Source of the DNA: Methylomonas methanica
GTDB lineage: Bacteria > Pseudomonadota > Gammaproteobacteria > Methylococcales > Methylomonadaceae
Reading direction: 5' to 3'
NCBI RefSeq assembly: GCF_001644035.1
Contig: NZ_LUUG01000060.1
Location: 45,506 to 109,505, forward strand
Length of the DNA stretch: 64,000 nt
In this document: positions 32,481-42,372 of the stretch, in pieces
Layout: each line of letters opens with the position of its first letter
Position numbering within the stretch: the stretch's first letter is position 1
The notes under the pieces: generated by a model
Database searches by the model: none
The model's input: the letters and a program-made list of their open reading frames with translations, nothing else
Told to the model about the DNA's origin: nothing
Program-made: the position numbers and the translations under genes

Positions 32481-34088
32481 TTATCCACCACTCACTTCTA
32501 ATTCACTGCCATTACCTTCAACATCATTCAGATTGAAACGCTGTTGGTCGCTTATGATAAATAGTGTTTTTTCTTTGGATGCAATTTCATACAACTTATC
32601 TAATAACTCATCCAACAATACAACGGCATTCTTATCGTGCTTATTTGGTTGATAGCCTTGCACAATCCTAAGAAGTAGTTCCAATAAATTGATATTGATC
32701 GGGATAGGTTTTAAAGCTTTCCCATTAACCTTTAAAAAGGCTAAAAAATGGCTTACATTTTCAATTCCATTTTCTGATTCACGCTTTATTGCAGCGTTAT
32801 CTGGTTTAATGTCTAAATGAGCTGTTACTAGATAACGCCCCCGCGATGCTATTAAAAAATCTTCTTTTCCTAGTTGTGGAGCATTTTTATTGACGTATTT
32901 GCTGATTGCGGCCATCAGAATATCTCGATAAAATGGTCTTAGTTCTGCTTTATTATCCGTTTCTTTTGGCATTTTGTGTAATCGCCATATGGTTGCATAC
33001 CTATCTAACAAATCATCTGAGAAATCAGCTTTGAATTTTTTGTGGTAATTATTACCAAGCTCCTCGTTTTGAATTATGTAAAAAAATCGGATATTGCTTT
33101 CGGGTGAATTTAGCTTGTGGAGATCGAAATTTTTCAAATTCAGAGAAAACCTAAATTCATCGAAATCAGGATCATCGATTCCAAGCTTTTGACTCAACAC
33201 AAACTGGTCAATTAGCTTTGTTCTCCTTAAAGCAGGATCAAAATCAGCTATTTTTGATACAATTTCATTATCCTGACATGTAAATATATTATCAAATAGA
33301 TAACCGGGGCCAGTAAAAAGATGATATACAAAATCGAGAAGCCCTCTTGCAGTTAGAAACTGATCTTTCATCAAGCGGGCTTTAAAAAGTAGTTCTACAA
33401 CAATCCTTTGTATAGAAGGTAATGAGAGTAAATAATAATTAACACACAGATTCAAGTCAGCATCATGATGCTGAAGCTCTTTATCATAGTACTGGCGAAT
33501 AATGTTATTATCAGTCGAAGTAATACGCTTAAGCAGTTTTTCTGTAAAATCAGATGTATAACGGTGCGATTCAAGCTTGAATTTCGGATATTTTTCAAAG
33601 TCAATGAATACATGCCCTTCGGTTTCACGAGATGACTTTAGATAACTACTTATTGCAATTTTTGCATTTTCATAATCACCCTCTTCAGCATAATTACCAA
33701 GCATTCCTATGTTTATGCCAATAACAAGAGATTTATCACCGTTTTCATAATCAGAAAACAATTTATTTAATCGTTCAATTGCAGTTTCTTTTGGACTGAA
33801 GCTATGTGTGGCATCGAGATGAAAGTGAGCAATATTATCGAAATTCTTTCTATATCTAGTTAGAATTTCTGATTTTCCATCACCACTGCTACCACATAAA
33901 TAAATTATCTTTTTTTTGCCGATAGCCAAAGATTGTAGGTGGCTTCTAAAATCTGACTCCATATCTGTTTCGATATAGAGATAATCTTTAACCTTATCGA
34001 GTTCGTCCGACAAGGCAGTCTCACGATCAGTTTTTACTGCATAAGGGGAGGATTTCGATAGAACACTTAATACATCGCGAAGTCGCAT
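32481..34088 (-). CDS. dptF: DptF, ATPase of phosphorothioation-dependent restriction
   Basis: A 535-residue P-loop protein with Walker A GSSGDGKS at 66-73 and the early pattern SDELDKVKDYLYIET typical of DptF. It is the first gene of the restriction operon dptFGH. An AAAGG site lies 8 nt before the ATG. A consensus-like promoter (34311-34338) lies about 220 bp upstream, and the transcript would begin within or next to a 50-nt CTCAG-repeat hairpin (34261-34310). Confidence 0.9.
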   Translation of the reverse strand: MRLRDVLSVLSKSSPYAVKTDRETALSDELDKVKDYLYIETDMESDFRSHLQSLAIGKKKIIYLCGSSGDGKSEILTRYRKNFDNIAHFHLDATHSFSPKETAIERLNKLFSDYENGDKSLVIGINIGMLGNYAEEGDYENAKIAISSYLKSSRETEGHVFIDFEKYPKFKLESHRYTSDFTEKLLKRITSTDNNIIRQYYDKELQHHDADLNLCVNYYLLSLPSIQRIVVELLFKARLMKDQFLTARGLLDFVYHLFTGPGYLFDNIFTCQDNEIVSKIADFDPALRRTKLIDQFVLSQKLGIDDPDFDEFRFSLNLKNFDLHKLNSPESNIRFFYIIQNEELGNNYHKKFKADFSDDLLDRYATIWRLHKMPKETDNKAELRPFYRDILMAAISKYVNKNAPQLGKEDFLIASRGRYLVTAHLDIKPDNAAIKRESENGIENVSHFLAFLKVNGKALKPIPININLLELLLRIVQGYQPNKHDKNAVVLLDELLDKLYEIASKEKTLFIISDQQRFNLNDVEGNGSELEVSGG

Positions 34089-34260
34089 AATACAAACCTT
34101 TGTTTTTAAGCTTTTGAACTGGTCCTTGTTGCTTATTTGTGTGTCCGCTTCGACCGAAGGACAATGCTTTACACCATGCGCTTGCTAGAAACTGAGTCAA
34201 TAAGGAGCTGTTTTTGCATGGAAACCTGTCGCTACCCGCAAGCTTCTGGCATAAATATTC

Positions 34261-34310
34261 GATTGCTGAGCTGAGCTGAGCTGAGCTGAGCTGAGCTGAG
34301 CTGAGCAATC
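34261..34310 (-). repeat. CTCAG x8 tandem repeat forming a hairpin in the dptF leader
   Basis: On the minus strand eight copies of CTCAG lie between GATTG and CAATC. The whole 50-nt block folds on itself: seven outer base pairs, then repeating groups of four pairs separated by single C-C mismatches every fifth position. It begins 0-2 nt after the -10 box of the inferred dptF promoter. Copy number could change by slippage. Confidence 0.8.
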
Positions 34311-34338
34311 AGTATAGACGGTAAATTTACCATACCAA
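34311..34338 (-). promoter_or_regulatory. Inferred dptFGH promoter with internal palindrome
   Basis: On the minus strand TTGGTA (complement of 34333-34338), a 16-bp spacer and TATACT (34311-34316). A perfect 12-bp palindrome, GGTAAATTTACC (34320-34331), fills the spacer and is a natural operator position. Confidence 0.55.
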
Positions 34339-34361
34339 TACCCAAGTAGTCGCTCCTGCCA

Positions 34362-36881
34362 CTATTTTCGCTTTCGCGGCACTTGATGGCCAGAATCAGT
34401 TATGACTAAAGCAACATACTGATTTTTTTGCTCAGGACCATAACTAATATGAATTGGTCGATTTTCGCCATAAAAATACAGCCTATCAAAGGATGTGTTC
34501 TCGACAATCCAATCGGTGACTTCCCGCATGTTTTCATCGTCGATGATGAAATCAATTGCTGCGCCAAGCCTCGGGCAAATTAAATTTTTCTTGCTATTGA
34601 GTTCGTGCGCAGCATGTTGATCCAATTTTGGAGCAACTCGTTTTTTAATATGCTTACCTAATTCATGCGAACAAAAACCATAGGTCAACCTGACCATGCC
34701 AAAATAATCAATCACGGGGTCAATTATATTGAGCACTAGATCGTATAGCGCATTATAGCTATCGGCTTGTTTGGGGAGATTAGGTATACCTGTAGTTTGT
34801 TGAGTTTCTCCGCATTCGATGAGTTGCCTATAGGTCAGATAGCTACCACAAGGCTCATCAAGATCAGGAATTGAACGGCTGCGAATCAGTTCAAAACCAT
34901 CAATTTCCCAGCGAACGCGGGCTAAGGTTTGCCGGAACTGCTCTGGTTTTGGTCCATAACCGCTGAAATCAAATAGGTTTAACGCTTGCAACTGTTCATC
35001 AAAATTGAGTTGTTCAGCGTAGCGTGGGTATTCCTCGTTGATGAATCGTGATTTTAGATACAGATTCGTTGGTTCGAATTCCTCGCCGTATTCGTATAGT
35101 TCGAAAGATTGTTCACGGAGATTGATTTTTACCCGTTCTATCAAGCGTGGAATTGGTTGATTTTCAAAGTCGTCATAGCGCATCAAGCTTAATTTACCGG
35201 ACTGAATATGGATTTTGATTAAATCTGTTTGTTCGATATCGCCATACAAAATCGTGGCGCAGCCAATGTATATCCGCAACAACGCAGGTAGTTCCTGAAT
35301 CATGCTGGTGTGCAGATGCAGTGCCTCGCGTTCATCCAGAAATCCTAGACCTTGCTCTGTCGCGTGTTGACAGGCTTCTGCAATGAGCTCGGCATTACTA
35401 ATTTTAAATAAAATTGATCTGGCTGTTTCAATGGCATTTTGATAATCGCCAAAAAAGGCTTTAATGTCTCTTTGAAGCCCTGCCTCTAAATGTTTGTAGG
35501 GTTTGCGTTTTGAAAAGGCCTGTAACGCGAAATAGGTGATTAAGTCTTCGATTTTACTTTGCCGGGCTTGCTCGAGTAGCGCTTCTTCATTATTGTCCAG
35601 CGTAAAGCGTATGGCTTTGCCGATGCTACCAAAGGTTTCGGTGAGCTCGATCAGTGCATCGATTTCCGATTTGTCGGGTTGCCGACCAAGTTCCAGAATT
35701 TTCTGCCACAGCGGGTCGATAAGGTGTTTGTACGCCAAATACTTCTTCTCACTTTGAGACAGTTTTGGCTCTGCGGGTGAAACGGATCGATACGTTAAGC
35801 GTAAAACGTTGCGTTGGCTACGTTGCCGCCCAAGCAAAAACCGCTGTTCCGCATCTTGATTTTTAAACACAAAAAAGATGCCAGGCGCGACAGGAATGGC
35901 GTCCGTTTCCAAGGAATCCGTTAAAAATTCCTTGAGCTCACTTTGGGTATAGTATTTTTGGAATGTATTGCGCTGAGTAATGACGCCATCATTAAAAGCC
36001 TGGCCTTTAAATGCATTTTGGTTGAATAACATGGCGGAAACCACCAACACTTGGTTAGCCAGGTTATATGCGCCTCTCAATGCTTCCAGTCTTTCCTGAT
36101 AGTTTTCGATGACATTGATCACAAAGCCCAAATTGACAATGTCCGCGGCTTGCTTGGGTTGATCCGGTGCGTAATGCGGGTCCCAGCCGGACACCGGAAT
36201 GGCATTTGCCGAAAGATTACGAATGTCGTCGCCTTTGCCGCAACCGTAATCGAATACGGTTAGCGAGCCGCCTAAAAATCCGTGACGCGCCAGGCATTGC
36301 ATCGGCGCGGATAAATTACTGCGGGAAAGCGCCGTCAGGTGCCGGGAAATGCTTGTGCTTTCAACCGATTCAAATGTTAGGCTATCGGTGGATTCATCAT
36401 TGCCAATCGGCAGAAATTGGTTATCGATGATTTGAAAACCTTTTTCGCGGATTAATGCGTCCCAGGCTTGTTTGAAGCCAATCCTGATTGTGTCGTCGAA
36501 TAGCCCCAGTTGTTCGGCTGTCTCGGTTAATTGGGTAAATTGCTGATAGTTTGGCGCATCGCGGCTCAGTAATAATTCCTTGCGATGTAAGATCGGCGGA
36601 TTTAACGAGGTCTGATAACTGCGCTTTTCGACTCTTTGCATTGTCAGGTCAATCCGAAAACTGGTCTCTAGGGCAGGGAATGGACCTTCGAAGAAATTCG
36701 GATACCACAGCAACGACAGCATTTCGGATTTGCCGTCATACTTGATGACGTTGTAATCAAGGCCCGGTTTTAAATGGGCTAAAACCTCGGCGGCTTTGAC
36801 AGTCTGTTGTACTTCAAAATCTTGAGAGACCGTCAGGCTGTAATGCCAATAAACATTATTGAGAACTTTTTTGCCGAGCAT
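34362..36881 (-). CDS. DNA phosphorothioation-associated putative methyltransferase
   Basis: An 839-residue protein. Residues near 205-225 hold a SAM-binding motif (VFDYGCGKGDDIRNL) followed by WDPHY, and the whole matches the large methyltransferase that travels with dnd/dpt loci (TIGR04096-type). Its substrate is unknown; it may add a second mark to phosphorothioated sites. It lies upstream of dptF on the same strand with 273 bp between, which include the dptF promoter and repeat, so it is probably a separate transcript. Its N-terminus faces the HU gene. Confidence 0.85.
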   Translation of the reverse strand: MLGKKVLNNVYWHYSLTVSQDFEVQQTVKAAEVLAHLKPGLDYNVIKYDGKSEMLSLLWYPNFFEGPFPALETSFRIDLTMQRVEKRSYQTSLNPPILHRKELLLSRDAPNYQQFTQLTETAEQLGLFDDTIRIGFKQAWDALIREKGFQIIDNQFLPIGNDESTDSLTFESVESTSISRHLTALSRSNLSAPMQCLARHGFLGGSLTVFDYGCGKGDDIRNLSANAIPVSGWDPHYAPDQPKQAADIVNLGFVINVIENYQERLEALRGAYNLANQVLVVSAMLFNQNAFKGQAFNDGVITQRNTFQKYYTQSELKEFLTDSLETDAIPVAPGIFFVFKNQDAEQRFLLGRQRSQRNVLRLTYRSVSPAEPKLSQSEKKYLAYKHLIDPLWQKILELGRQPDKSEIDALIELTETFGSIGKAIRFTLDNNEEALLEQARQSKIEDLITYFALQAFSKRKPYKHLEAGLQRDIKAFFGDYQNAIETARSILFKISNAELIAEACQHATEQGLGFLDEREALHLHTSMIQELPALLRIYIGCATILYGDIEQTDLIKIHIQSGKLSLMRYDDFENQPIPRLIERVKINLREQSFELYEYGEEFEPTNLYLKSRFINEEYPRYAEQLNFDEQLQALNLFDFSGYGPKPEQFRQTLARVRWEIDGFELIRSRSIPDLDEPCGSYLTYRQLIECGETQQTTGIPNLPKQADSYNALYDLVLNIIDPVIDYFGMVRLTYGFCSHELGKHIKKRVAPKLDQHAAHELNSKKNLICPRLGAAIDFIIDDENMREVTDWIVENTSFDRLYFYGENRPIHISYGPEQKNQYVALVITDSGHQVPRKRK

Positions 36882-37076
36882 TGGTTTAAGCCAAATTACA
36901 ATTTATCTTAAGGGTTGTTGGCCATTAATTCATAATATTTAACTTCCTTGGCATATACAGTTTACGCAAAATTGAAGTATTTATAACCGCTTTTTATAGC
37001 CTACCACCCTGTTGTTACAGATGTGTAGCTTATCGTATCTAAATTAATTTCTTATCTTAAACCTACACTTAAATTT

Positions 37077-37349
37077 ATGAACAAATCCGATCTTATCGAC
37101 GCCATTGCCAGCCACGCCAACCTGACTAAAGCCGACGCCACCCGCGCATTGGATGCCATTACACATTCCATTCAAGCCGCGTTGAAAGCAGGCAATTCCG
37201 TGGCTTTGGTAGGCTTCGGTACTTTTGAGGTGAAAGAACGTGCAGAGCGCGCCGGCCGCAATCCGCAAACCGGCGAAGCGATTACCATTGCTGCAGCAAA
37301 ATTGCCATCGTTCAAAGCCGGCAAAGGTCTGAAAGGCGCGGTTCAATAA
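37077..37349 (+). CDS. hup: HU-family DNA-binding protein
   Basis: A 90-residue HU-type protein with the full signature: [11 protein letters not shown] start, [19 protein letters not shown] arm region and the TGE-containing arm end. It bends DNA and may help silence or compact the incoming element. It stands alone on the plus strand between the Dnd island and traN, convergent with traN (13 bp apart). No ribosome site is visible. An IHF-like second nucleoid protein lies at 51122-51430. Confidence 0.92.
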   Translation: MNKSDLIDAIASHANLTKADATRALDAITHSIQAALKAGNSVALVGFGTFEVKERAERAGRNPQTGEAITIAAAKLPSFKAGKGLKGAVQ

Positions 37350-37362
37350 GGTTTGGGTCGCA

Positions 37363-40140
37363 TCATTGTGGCCCCATACCCCAGCCTTCCAGTTCTGATT
37401 GCCGTTTGACCGAGGGCACATCCAGGTCGGTCATCCGGCCTTGGGTGCGGGTTAAGGTATCCTGCCGACCACTTGAGGCTGCACCGTATTTTTGCGGATT
37501 GAGTCTGCTGCCCGTTCCGGTGAGTTGATCGAGATTCAGCATGGATGCCGCATTGGCAGCGGTCGGCAAATGCCCGGTCTGAGCCAGAATCGCCAACCAT
37601 TCGTCCAGATTGACTTGTGTCCAGTCCACGCGGTCCAAATCCGAGACTTTGATGCCCGTGCATACTGGGTTCTCTGGAGTCCCAAAATCCATCCCGAGTT
37701 GCGGTTTGATTTGTTCGTTGAGGATACGGGCTAGCGGCGAGTTGTAGCAGCAGTAACTTTCTTTGCGCACCCAACACACGCCAGCCACCTTGCTCTCGCA
37801 ATAGGTGCCCAGATCCGTGCAGACCTTTAGTTGTTTCTTGGCGGCAAGTTCGTACTCCGGCTCCTCACAGGAATAGACGATCTGGATAATCATAATAATG
37901 ATCATCACTACCGTATAAGCTGTCATCAAGGTGCTGAGCAGTTGCCCTGCCACTGCCGCGCCGCCGCCTAATTGCACACCACCCGATTGCGCCGCTGGCG
38001 TCAGATTGCCCGCCGCATCAAAGGCTGCCTGGCCGCCAGCACTAAACAAGGCATTACCGGCGGCTTGGCCAAAGGTTTGGCCGATCCATTCCGCTACCGA
38101 CTTCATTAATTCGCCTTTCAGCGAGTCGAGTAAACTCTGCGAGGCAATATCACTGGTACTGAGCATGTCGGTACCAACCAAGTCATTCACCGTCGAGGCA
38201 AAATCCGCCTGAAAACTATTCCAGGCATCACCGGCCAGCGTAAACGGGGTGCGCATGGTTTCCCAGGCGCCACGAATGGCCGAGGTACTGTCCATGGCCA
38301 TCACCGCGCTGTCCATTTGACTAGTGGCGATCAGCAAATCAATGTAACGTCCTAGCCCCATCGCACCCGAGGGCGTTTCGCAGCAATCGACCAGACTCAA
38401 GGCGCCGCCAACCATTTTGCAACTGGCCGGTTTGCCCTGGAATACTTGGCAAGTGGTAGGATCCTTTTGCTGCAGATCGGCATTGGCATAGTCACAATTT
38501 AAGTCCATCGCCATTTGCTGGGCGCTATTGAGTAAAGCGACCGCCTTGCTGAAATCCTGGCTCTGGGTGCGATTCACGCTGATGCACTCTTCGCCCATGC
38601 AGCGTATCGGCCCGGCGCATTGTTGCTGGGTGTTGCTTTGAATGCCGGGAATACCCACCGTTTGCCCGCAGTCGTAGGTATCGACACTGTCCCAACAGGT
38701 GCCGGAGGCTAACACACTGGTACATTGGCTTTTGATAAAGGCACAGCCCTGGGTTTCCAATGATTCACAGGTCTTGTTGGGTACACCATTGGCCGGCGGC
38801 TCCAAACAGTGGGTGCCGGCGGTATCGGTCCAACATTGACCGTATTGATTCAGATCGCAGTGCCCAGCAGACTGGATACTCATACAGGTATTGCGAATCC
38901 CCGTCGAACTGGCCACCGGTGCTTGAGCCAAGTCGGAACCGCAGACCATGACTTGCGAGGTGGGATCGACGTAACAACCCGACGCATTGGCCGGATCGTT
39001 CGTGCAACTCAATTGGCTGCCGGCTTGGCAAATGCCATCGGTAATCGCGTTGGCCAAGTTTTGGCAATTCGGTCCGCTCCAGCTCCATTCGTCCTGGGTG
39101 ATCAGTTTTGACAGGTCATAGCGCAGCCGAATCCGCGAATAACCTTCGCCGCGTCCAGATACGCGGGTTTCTTCTTTGAACACCTTGATACCACTGCTAT
39201 TGAAGGCATACAGCACATTGGTGTTGGGATATTCGTTCCAACTGGTGTAAAGCTCGCAATCCCCGAACCAGCCGCTGGCCCCGGTATAGATCAACTGATT
39301 ATCGTAATAGACCCGAGTGTGGTCATCGTATTTGACGTATTCCAGCGTGGCACTGGTGATGGCTTCCGGATGCAAGACTTCGTATTTAACTTGCCAGGTA
39401 AACAAGCCACAATCCGATTCCCAATAATCGTCGCCGACCCGGCCAACATACAAATCCATGCACCCCGGCCCGCAACTGGAAAAACCGCCATCCCCACTGA
39501 CAAAACGGATCAAGGGCTGTACATTGACTTGGTGGGTGGCGGTGCAGCTTTGCGGTACCGTCGGTTGCCTGAGGCAGAGCTGATAATCCGGCACGCGCAC
39601 CGTTTGCTGGATTTCGGTTTGGGTCGTTGTGGTCGTGCAGTCTGAGAATGACTGTGCCCATGGGGTAAAATCGGCAAACACCTGATCGCCGGCTTGCCAG
39701 ATCGGATCGGCATGCAAATCCGGATGCGACTGGTGGGCATTGTCGATCAAAGTGCGATAGGCTTCACCTGTGAAGCTGGTTTCACCGTTCAGGGCTGTCT
39801 GTGCGTCCAACCCGGCTGCGATCGTTCCGGGATTGTTGCCGTAGAGATTAGCAAAATCGCTGGTCGTGTTGGATGCGCTATTTGTATCCGGAAACAGCGT
39901 GCCAATCGAAATGGCGCTTTCCTGAGCCGTCCCCGGATTCAAGGTCAGCGTACCGTTGCCGGTATCGAGCGGGAATGCAAAACCGCCGATGACTTGCTGA
40001 CCCAGTTGCTGGCCATCGCGCCCAGTCGCCTGAATCGCATCCGCCCAGGAAACACCATACGGTGTCCAGGCCATGGTTACGCACAACACGGCAGCCAGGC
40101 TTTGTATGGCGAATGCTTGGGCATCAAAGAATTGTTTCAT
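37363..40140 (-). CDS. traN: TraN, mating-pair stabilisation outer-membrane protein
   Basis: A 925-residue cysteine-rich secreted protein with an N-terminal signal region (residues 1-34, ending at SWADA), many paired cysteines in the middle and small hydrophobic Gly/Ala segments near 690-760. TraN contacts receptors on the recipient and stabilises mating pairs. I chose the ATG at 40140 to expose the signal peptide. It is the last gene of the traL-to-traN operon, 4 bp after traU. The central region is the part that varies with recipient range. Confidence 0.9.
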   Translation of the reverse strand: MKQFFDAQAFAIQSLAAVLCVTMAWTPYGVSWADAIQATGRDGQQLGQQVIGGFAFPLDTGNGTLTLNPGTAQESAISIGTLFPDTNSASNTTSDFANLYGNNPGTIAAGLDAQTALNGETSFTGEAYRTLIDNAHQSHPDLHADPIWQAGDQVFADFTPWAQSFSDCTTTTTQTEIQQTVRVPDYQLCLRQPTVPQSCTATHQVNVQPLIRFVSGDGGFSSCGPGCMDLYVGRVGDDYWESDCGLFTWQVKYEVLHPEAITSATLEYVKYDDHTRVYYDNQLIYTGASGWFGDCELYTSWNEYPNTNVLYAFNSSGIKVFKEETRVSGRGEGYSRIRLRYDLSKLITQDEWSWSGPNCQNLANAITDGICQAGSQLSCTNDPANASGCYVDPTSQVMVCGSDLAQAPVASSTGIRNTCMSIQSAGHCDLNQYGQCWTDTAGTHCLEPPANGVPNKTCESLETQGCAFIKSQCTSVLASGTCWDSVDTYDCGQTVGIPGIQSNTQQQCAGPIRCMGEECISVNRTQSQDFSKAVALLNSAQQMAMDLNCDYANADLQQKDPTTCQVFQGKPASCKMVGGALSLVDCCETPSGAMGLGRYIDLLIATSQMDSAVMAMDSTSAIRGAWETMRTPFTLAGDAWNSFQADFASTVNDLVGTDMLSTSDIASQSLLDSLKGELMKSVAEWIGQTFGQAAGNALFSAGGQAAFDAAGNLTPAAQSGGVQLGGGAAVAGQLLSTLMTAYTVVMIIIMIIQIVYSCEEPEYELAAKKQLKVCTDLGTYCESKVAGVCWVRKESYCCYNSPLARILNEQIKPQLGMDFGTPENPVCTGIKVSDLDRVDWTQVNLDEWLAILAQTGHLPTAANAASMLNLDQLTGTGSRLNPQKYGAASSGRQDTLTRTQGRMTDLDVPSVKRQSELEGWGMGPQ

Positions 40141-40144
40141 CGCC

Positions 40145-41176
40145 TCATAAACCCACGCAGCAGTCTTGCCAACGAAATTGGATATATATGTGATCCTCAC
40201 CCGGCCCCGGATAAGTCCGTCCCGCACCCCACTTGAAGGTGGTCTCACCAATGGCGTGATTGGAGTCGGTTTCGGCGACCGGATAAAACATCGATAGCCG
40301 GTATTGCGATTTCGGGATAAAGGGATAGATATAGCCACCGCATAAGGCATCGTTGCCCGAGGTTTTCCAGGCTAGCCCGCGTCGATGCAAGGAGGCCGTG
40401 GCACGTGTGGCCAATAAACTGGTAATGCGTGGATCGGTGCCGTAACTGGTCGGCGAAATCCCGGATAAGGGATACATGTGCCCCCAGGCGCCGGCACACC
40501 AGAACAAGGCATCCAAAGGATTGCCGGTGGCTGCCGCTGCGGCATCGGCAACACAGGCGGAAATGGCCACCGGGTTGGCGAACAGTGCCGTTTCCGGACT
40601 GGTAAAAAACGCCAGCAAGTCGTTGTTCCAGGTGGGATCGAGTTCCGAGACATACAGCAAATCGAAATCCCGATAACCATCGCTGTTACAACGGCCGTCC
40701 CAGAACAGATCCAGCAGGATGGTCAGCGGAAAGGCGAAATAGTGATAATTGAAGAACGACATTTCGCTGGCATCGAAATCGGCTTTACCGGTGGTGGCGA
40801 TCAGACGTACATTCGAGGCACTGAATTTATGCCCGCCCAGCGCCGGGGAACACCAGGGATTGCGAACGATCTCGATCAGCCGAGCAGGATTCCATAAGCC
40901 CATGGTCATGCCGAGTTCCGGAATGTTCATGCTGTCGGTACAAAAGCAAAACTTCTCGTCGGTAGCGATACTGGGCACATTGCCGCCACCCAGCGATGCT
41001 CCGGCTGCACGAATCGGAAACAGACAGCTCCAGCAAATATCGGTAATCAGTTTGCCGGACCACAGTTCGGCGTCCGAGCACAACGGGTCGACGTCGTTCG
41101 TGGTGGTTTCGGCATAGATCGGGGTAGCCAACGTCACCAACGCTCCCAAAGCCCAAGCCAGAGTCCATCGCTTCAT
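40145..41176 (-). CDS. traU: TraU, pilus assembly / DNA transfer protein
   Basis: A 343-residue periplasmic protein with a signal peptide (to about residue 22, ending IYA) and the TraU hallmarks: DICWSCLFPIRAAG, several cysteine pairs, NPWCSPALGG, and an F-type C-terminus with RWQDCC. Needed for pilus assembly and DNA transfer. Its start overlaps traW (ATGA), indicating coupled translation. Confidence 0.92.
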   Translation of the reverse strand: MKRWTLAWALGALVTLATPIYAETTTNDVDPLCSDAELWSGKLITDICWSCLFPIRAAGASLGGGNVPSIATDEKFCFCTDSMNIPELGMTMGLWNPARLIEIVRNPWCSPALGGHKFSASNVRLIATTGKADFDASEMSFFNYHYFAFPLTILLDLFWDGRCNSDGYRDFDLLYVSELDPTWNNDLLAFFTSPETALFANPVAISACVADAAAAATGNPLDALFWCAGAWGHMYPLSGISPTSYGTDPRITSLLATRATASLHRRGLAWKTSGNDALCGGYIYPFIPKSQYRLSMFYPVAETDSNHAIGETTFKWGAGRTYPGPGEDHIYIQFRWQDCCVGL

Positions 41177-42372
41177 GACGGTTCTCCTGTTGAGACAGGC
41201 AATTTTCGTTCACGAACCACTAACTGGTTGCCGACTTGTTCGACAATCGCCGGAACCTGCTGTAATTGAAATCGGCTGCGGACATCCGGCGTCAGTAAAT
41301 ACACCGGTGCTTTCAAAGTGGTTTCAAGTTCCTTTAAGCTGTCCCACCCGTCTTGACGCGGCAATTGCGTGGCCAAATACATCACCCTAGATCGTTTGTC
41401 CTGGCAGGACTGATGCCGAATCAGTTCGACTTGAGTTGGCACCGTGGCATCGAACACCTTCAGGCATAAGCCAAACGGCATCTTGTCCAACGGATTGACG
41501 GTTTGTCCGGCTCGGATGATCAGCTGTCCATTGGGTGCTGTCAGATCACGCGGGGCGGTGATGGTTAGATCCAAAGTCCGATCACGATCTTCCCGAGCCA
41601 CAGGCAGCTCTTCGAATTTTTGCTGTGCCCAAAATCGAGCAATCGCCTGTTGCTGCTTTTGTTTCCAGTCGATGGCGGCCATCCGGCGTTTGATCTCTTC
41701 AAGCAAGTCGATTTCGGTAATTTCGCCAACATCGCCCAAGGTGCCTAAATCGCCCTGTTTTCCGGCTTTGATCTGCTCGTCCAGCCAGGACAAGCTACTG
41801 ACACCGCGCATCTGTAACCGGGCTTTACCTTCTTGTTCGACGACGATGTCCGGCACTGACGTCACTGACCAACGCTGAAAACGGGTTGGATCAATCACGA
41901 TGTTGGGCAGTGGATCAATACCTTTCAGCAAGCGTTTGAGGTCAGCCATCAGTGCCGGTAGTTTTTGGCCGGGCTTGGGACCGCGAAACACCAGCAACAC
42001 ATCATCCCGGCCTGCCGCCTCTTCAAAGATGCCTTTCAGCAGAGACTCACCCAGTGAAAACGAGACGAACAATAGCGTAAGAGGCTTGCTTGAAGTGATT
42101 GTCGACTGTGGATTTTGCGATTCCATGATTAGCCCATTCGGCCGTATTGCTTGCGAGGCCTCGAAAACTTGTTGCGCCTGGCGTTTCACGTCCAACTGTT
42201 CAGATTGGCCATTCACCCAGTCAGGTCGAGGCTGGCCTTCTAAGTATTTCAAAATAGTCTGAGAACGTTTTAGCCAGGCTTCCTCCGCCTGAACCGCTTG
42301 CACACTGAACCAACAGAACAAACAGACCACCGATTGACGCCAAGGACCTTGAGACCGATCAAAACAACGCAT
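41173..42372 (-). CDS. traW: TraW with N-terminal TrbC-like region
   Basis: A 399-residue exported protein. A signal peptide at the N-terminus (ending VQA) is followed by a TrbC-like domain (LLFVSFSLGESLLKGIFEEA, near 100-200), and the C-terminal half is TraW (EIDLLEEIKRRM...RFWAQQ, then TPDVRSRFQLQQVPAI). In F these are two proteins; here they are one chain, as in SXT-type systems. I chose the ATG at 42372, which overlaps the peptidase gene by 14 bp. It acts in F-type pilus assembly in the periplasm. Confidence 0.85.
   Translation of the reverse strand: MRCFDRSQGPWRQSVVCLFCWFSVQAVQAEEAWLKRSQTILKYLEGQPRPDWVNGQSEQLDVKRQAQQVFEASQAIRPNGLIMESQNPQSTITSSKPLTLLFVSFSLGESLLKGIFEEAAGRDDVLLVFRGPKPGQKLPALMADLKRLLKGIDPLPNIVIDPTRFQRWSVTSVPDIVVEQEGKARLQMRGVSSLSWLDEQIKAGKQGDLGTLGDVGEITEIDLLEEIKRRMAAIDWKQKQQQAIARFWAQQKFEELPVAREDRDRTLDLTITAPRDLTAPNGQLIIRAGQTVNPLDKMPFGLCLKVFDATVPTQVELIRHQSCQDKRSRVMYLATQLPRQDGWDSLKELETTLKAPVYLLTPDVRSRFQLQQVPAIVEQVGNQLVVRERKLPVSTGEPS

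Noticed and set aside
34027..34308. TTG-started open frame whose first codons are the CTCAG repeat (LSSAQ repeats) and which overlaps dptF
   Set aside because: It has no ribosome site, starts within the inferred transcription start region, overlaps dptF out of frame and has no recognisable protein family; the repeat is better explained as a 5' RNA hairpin.
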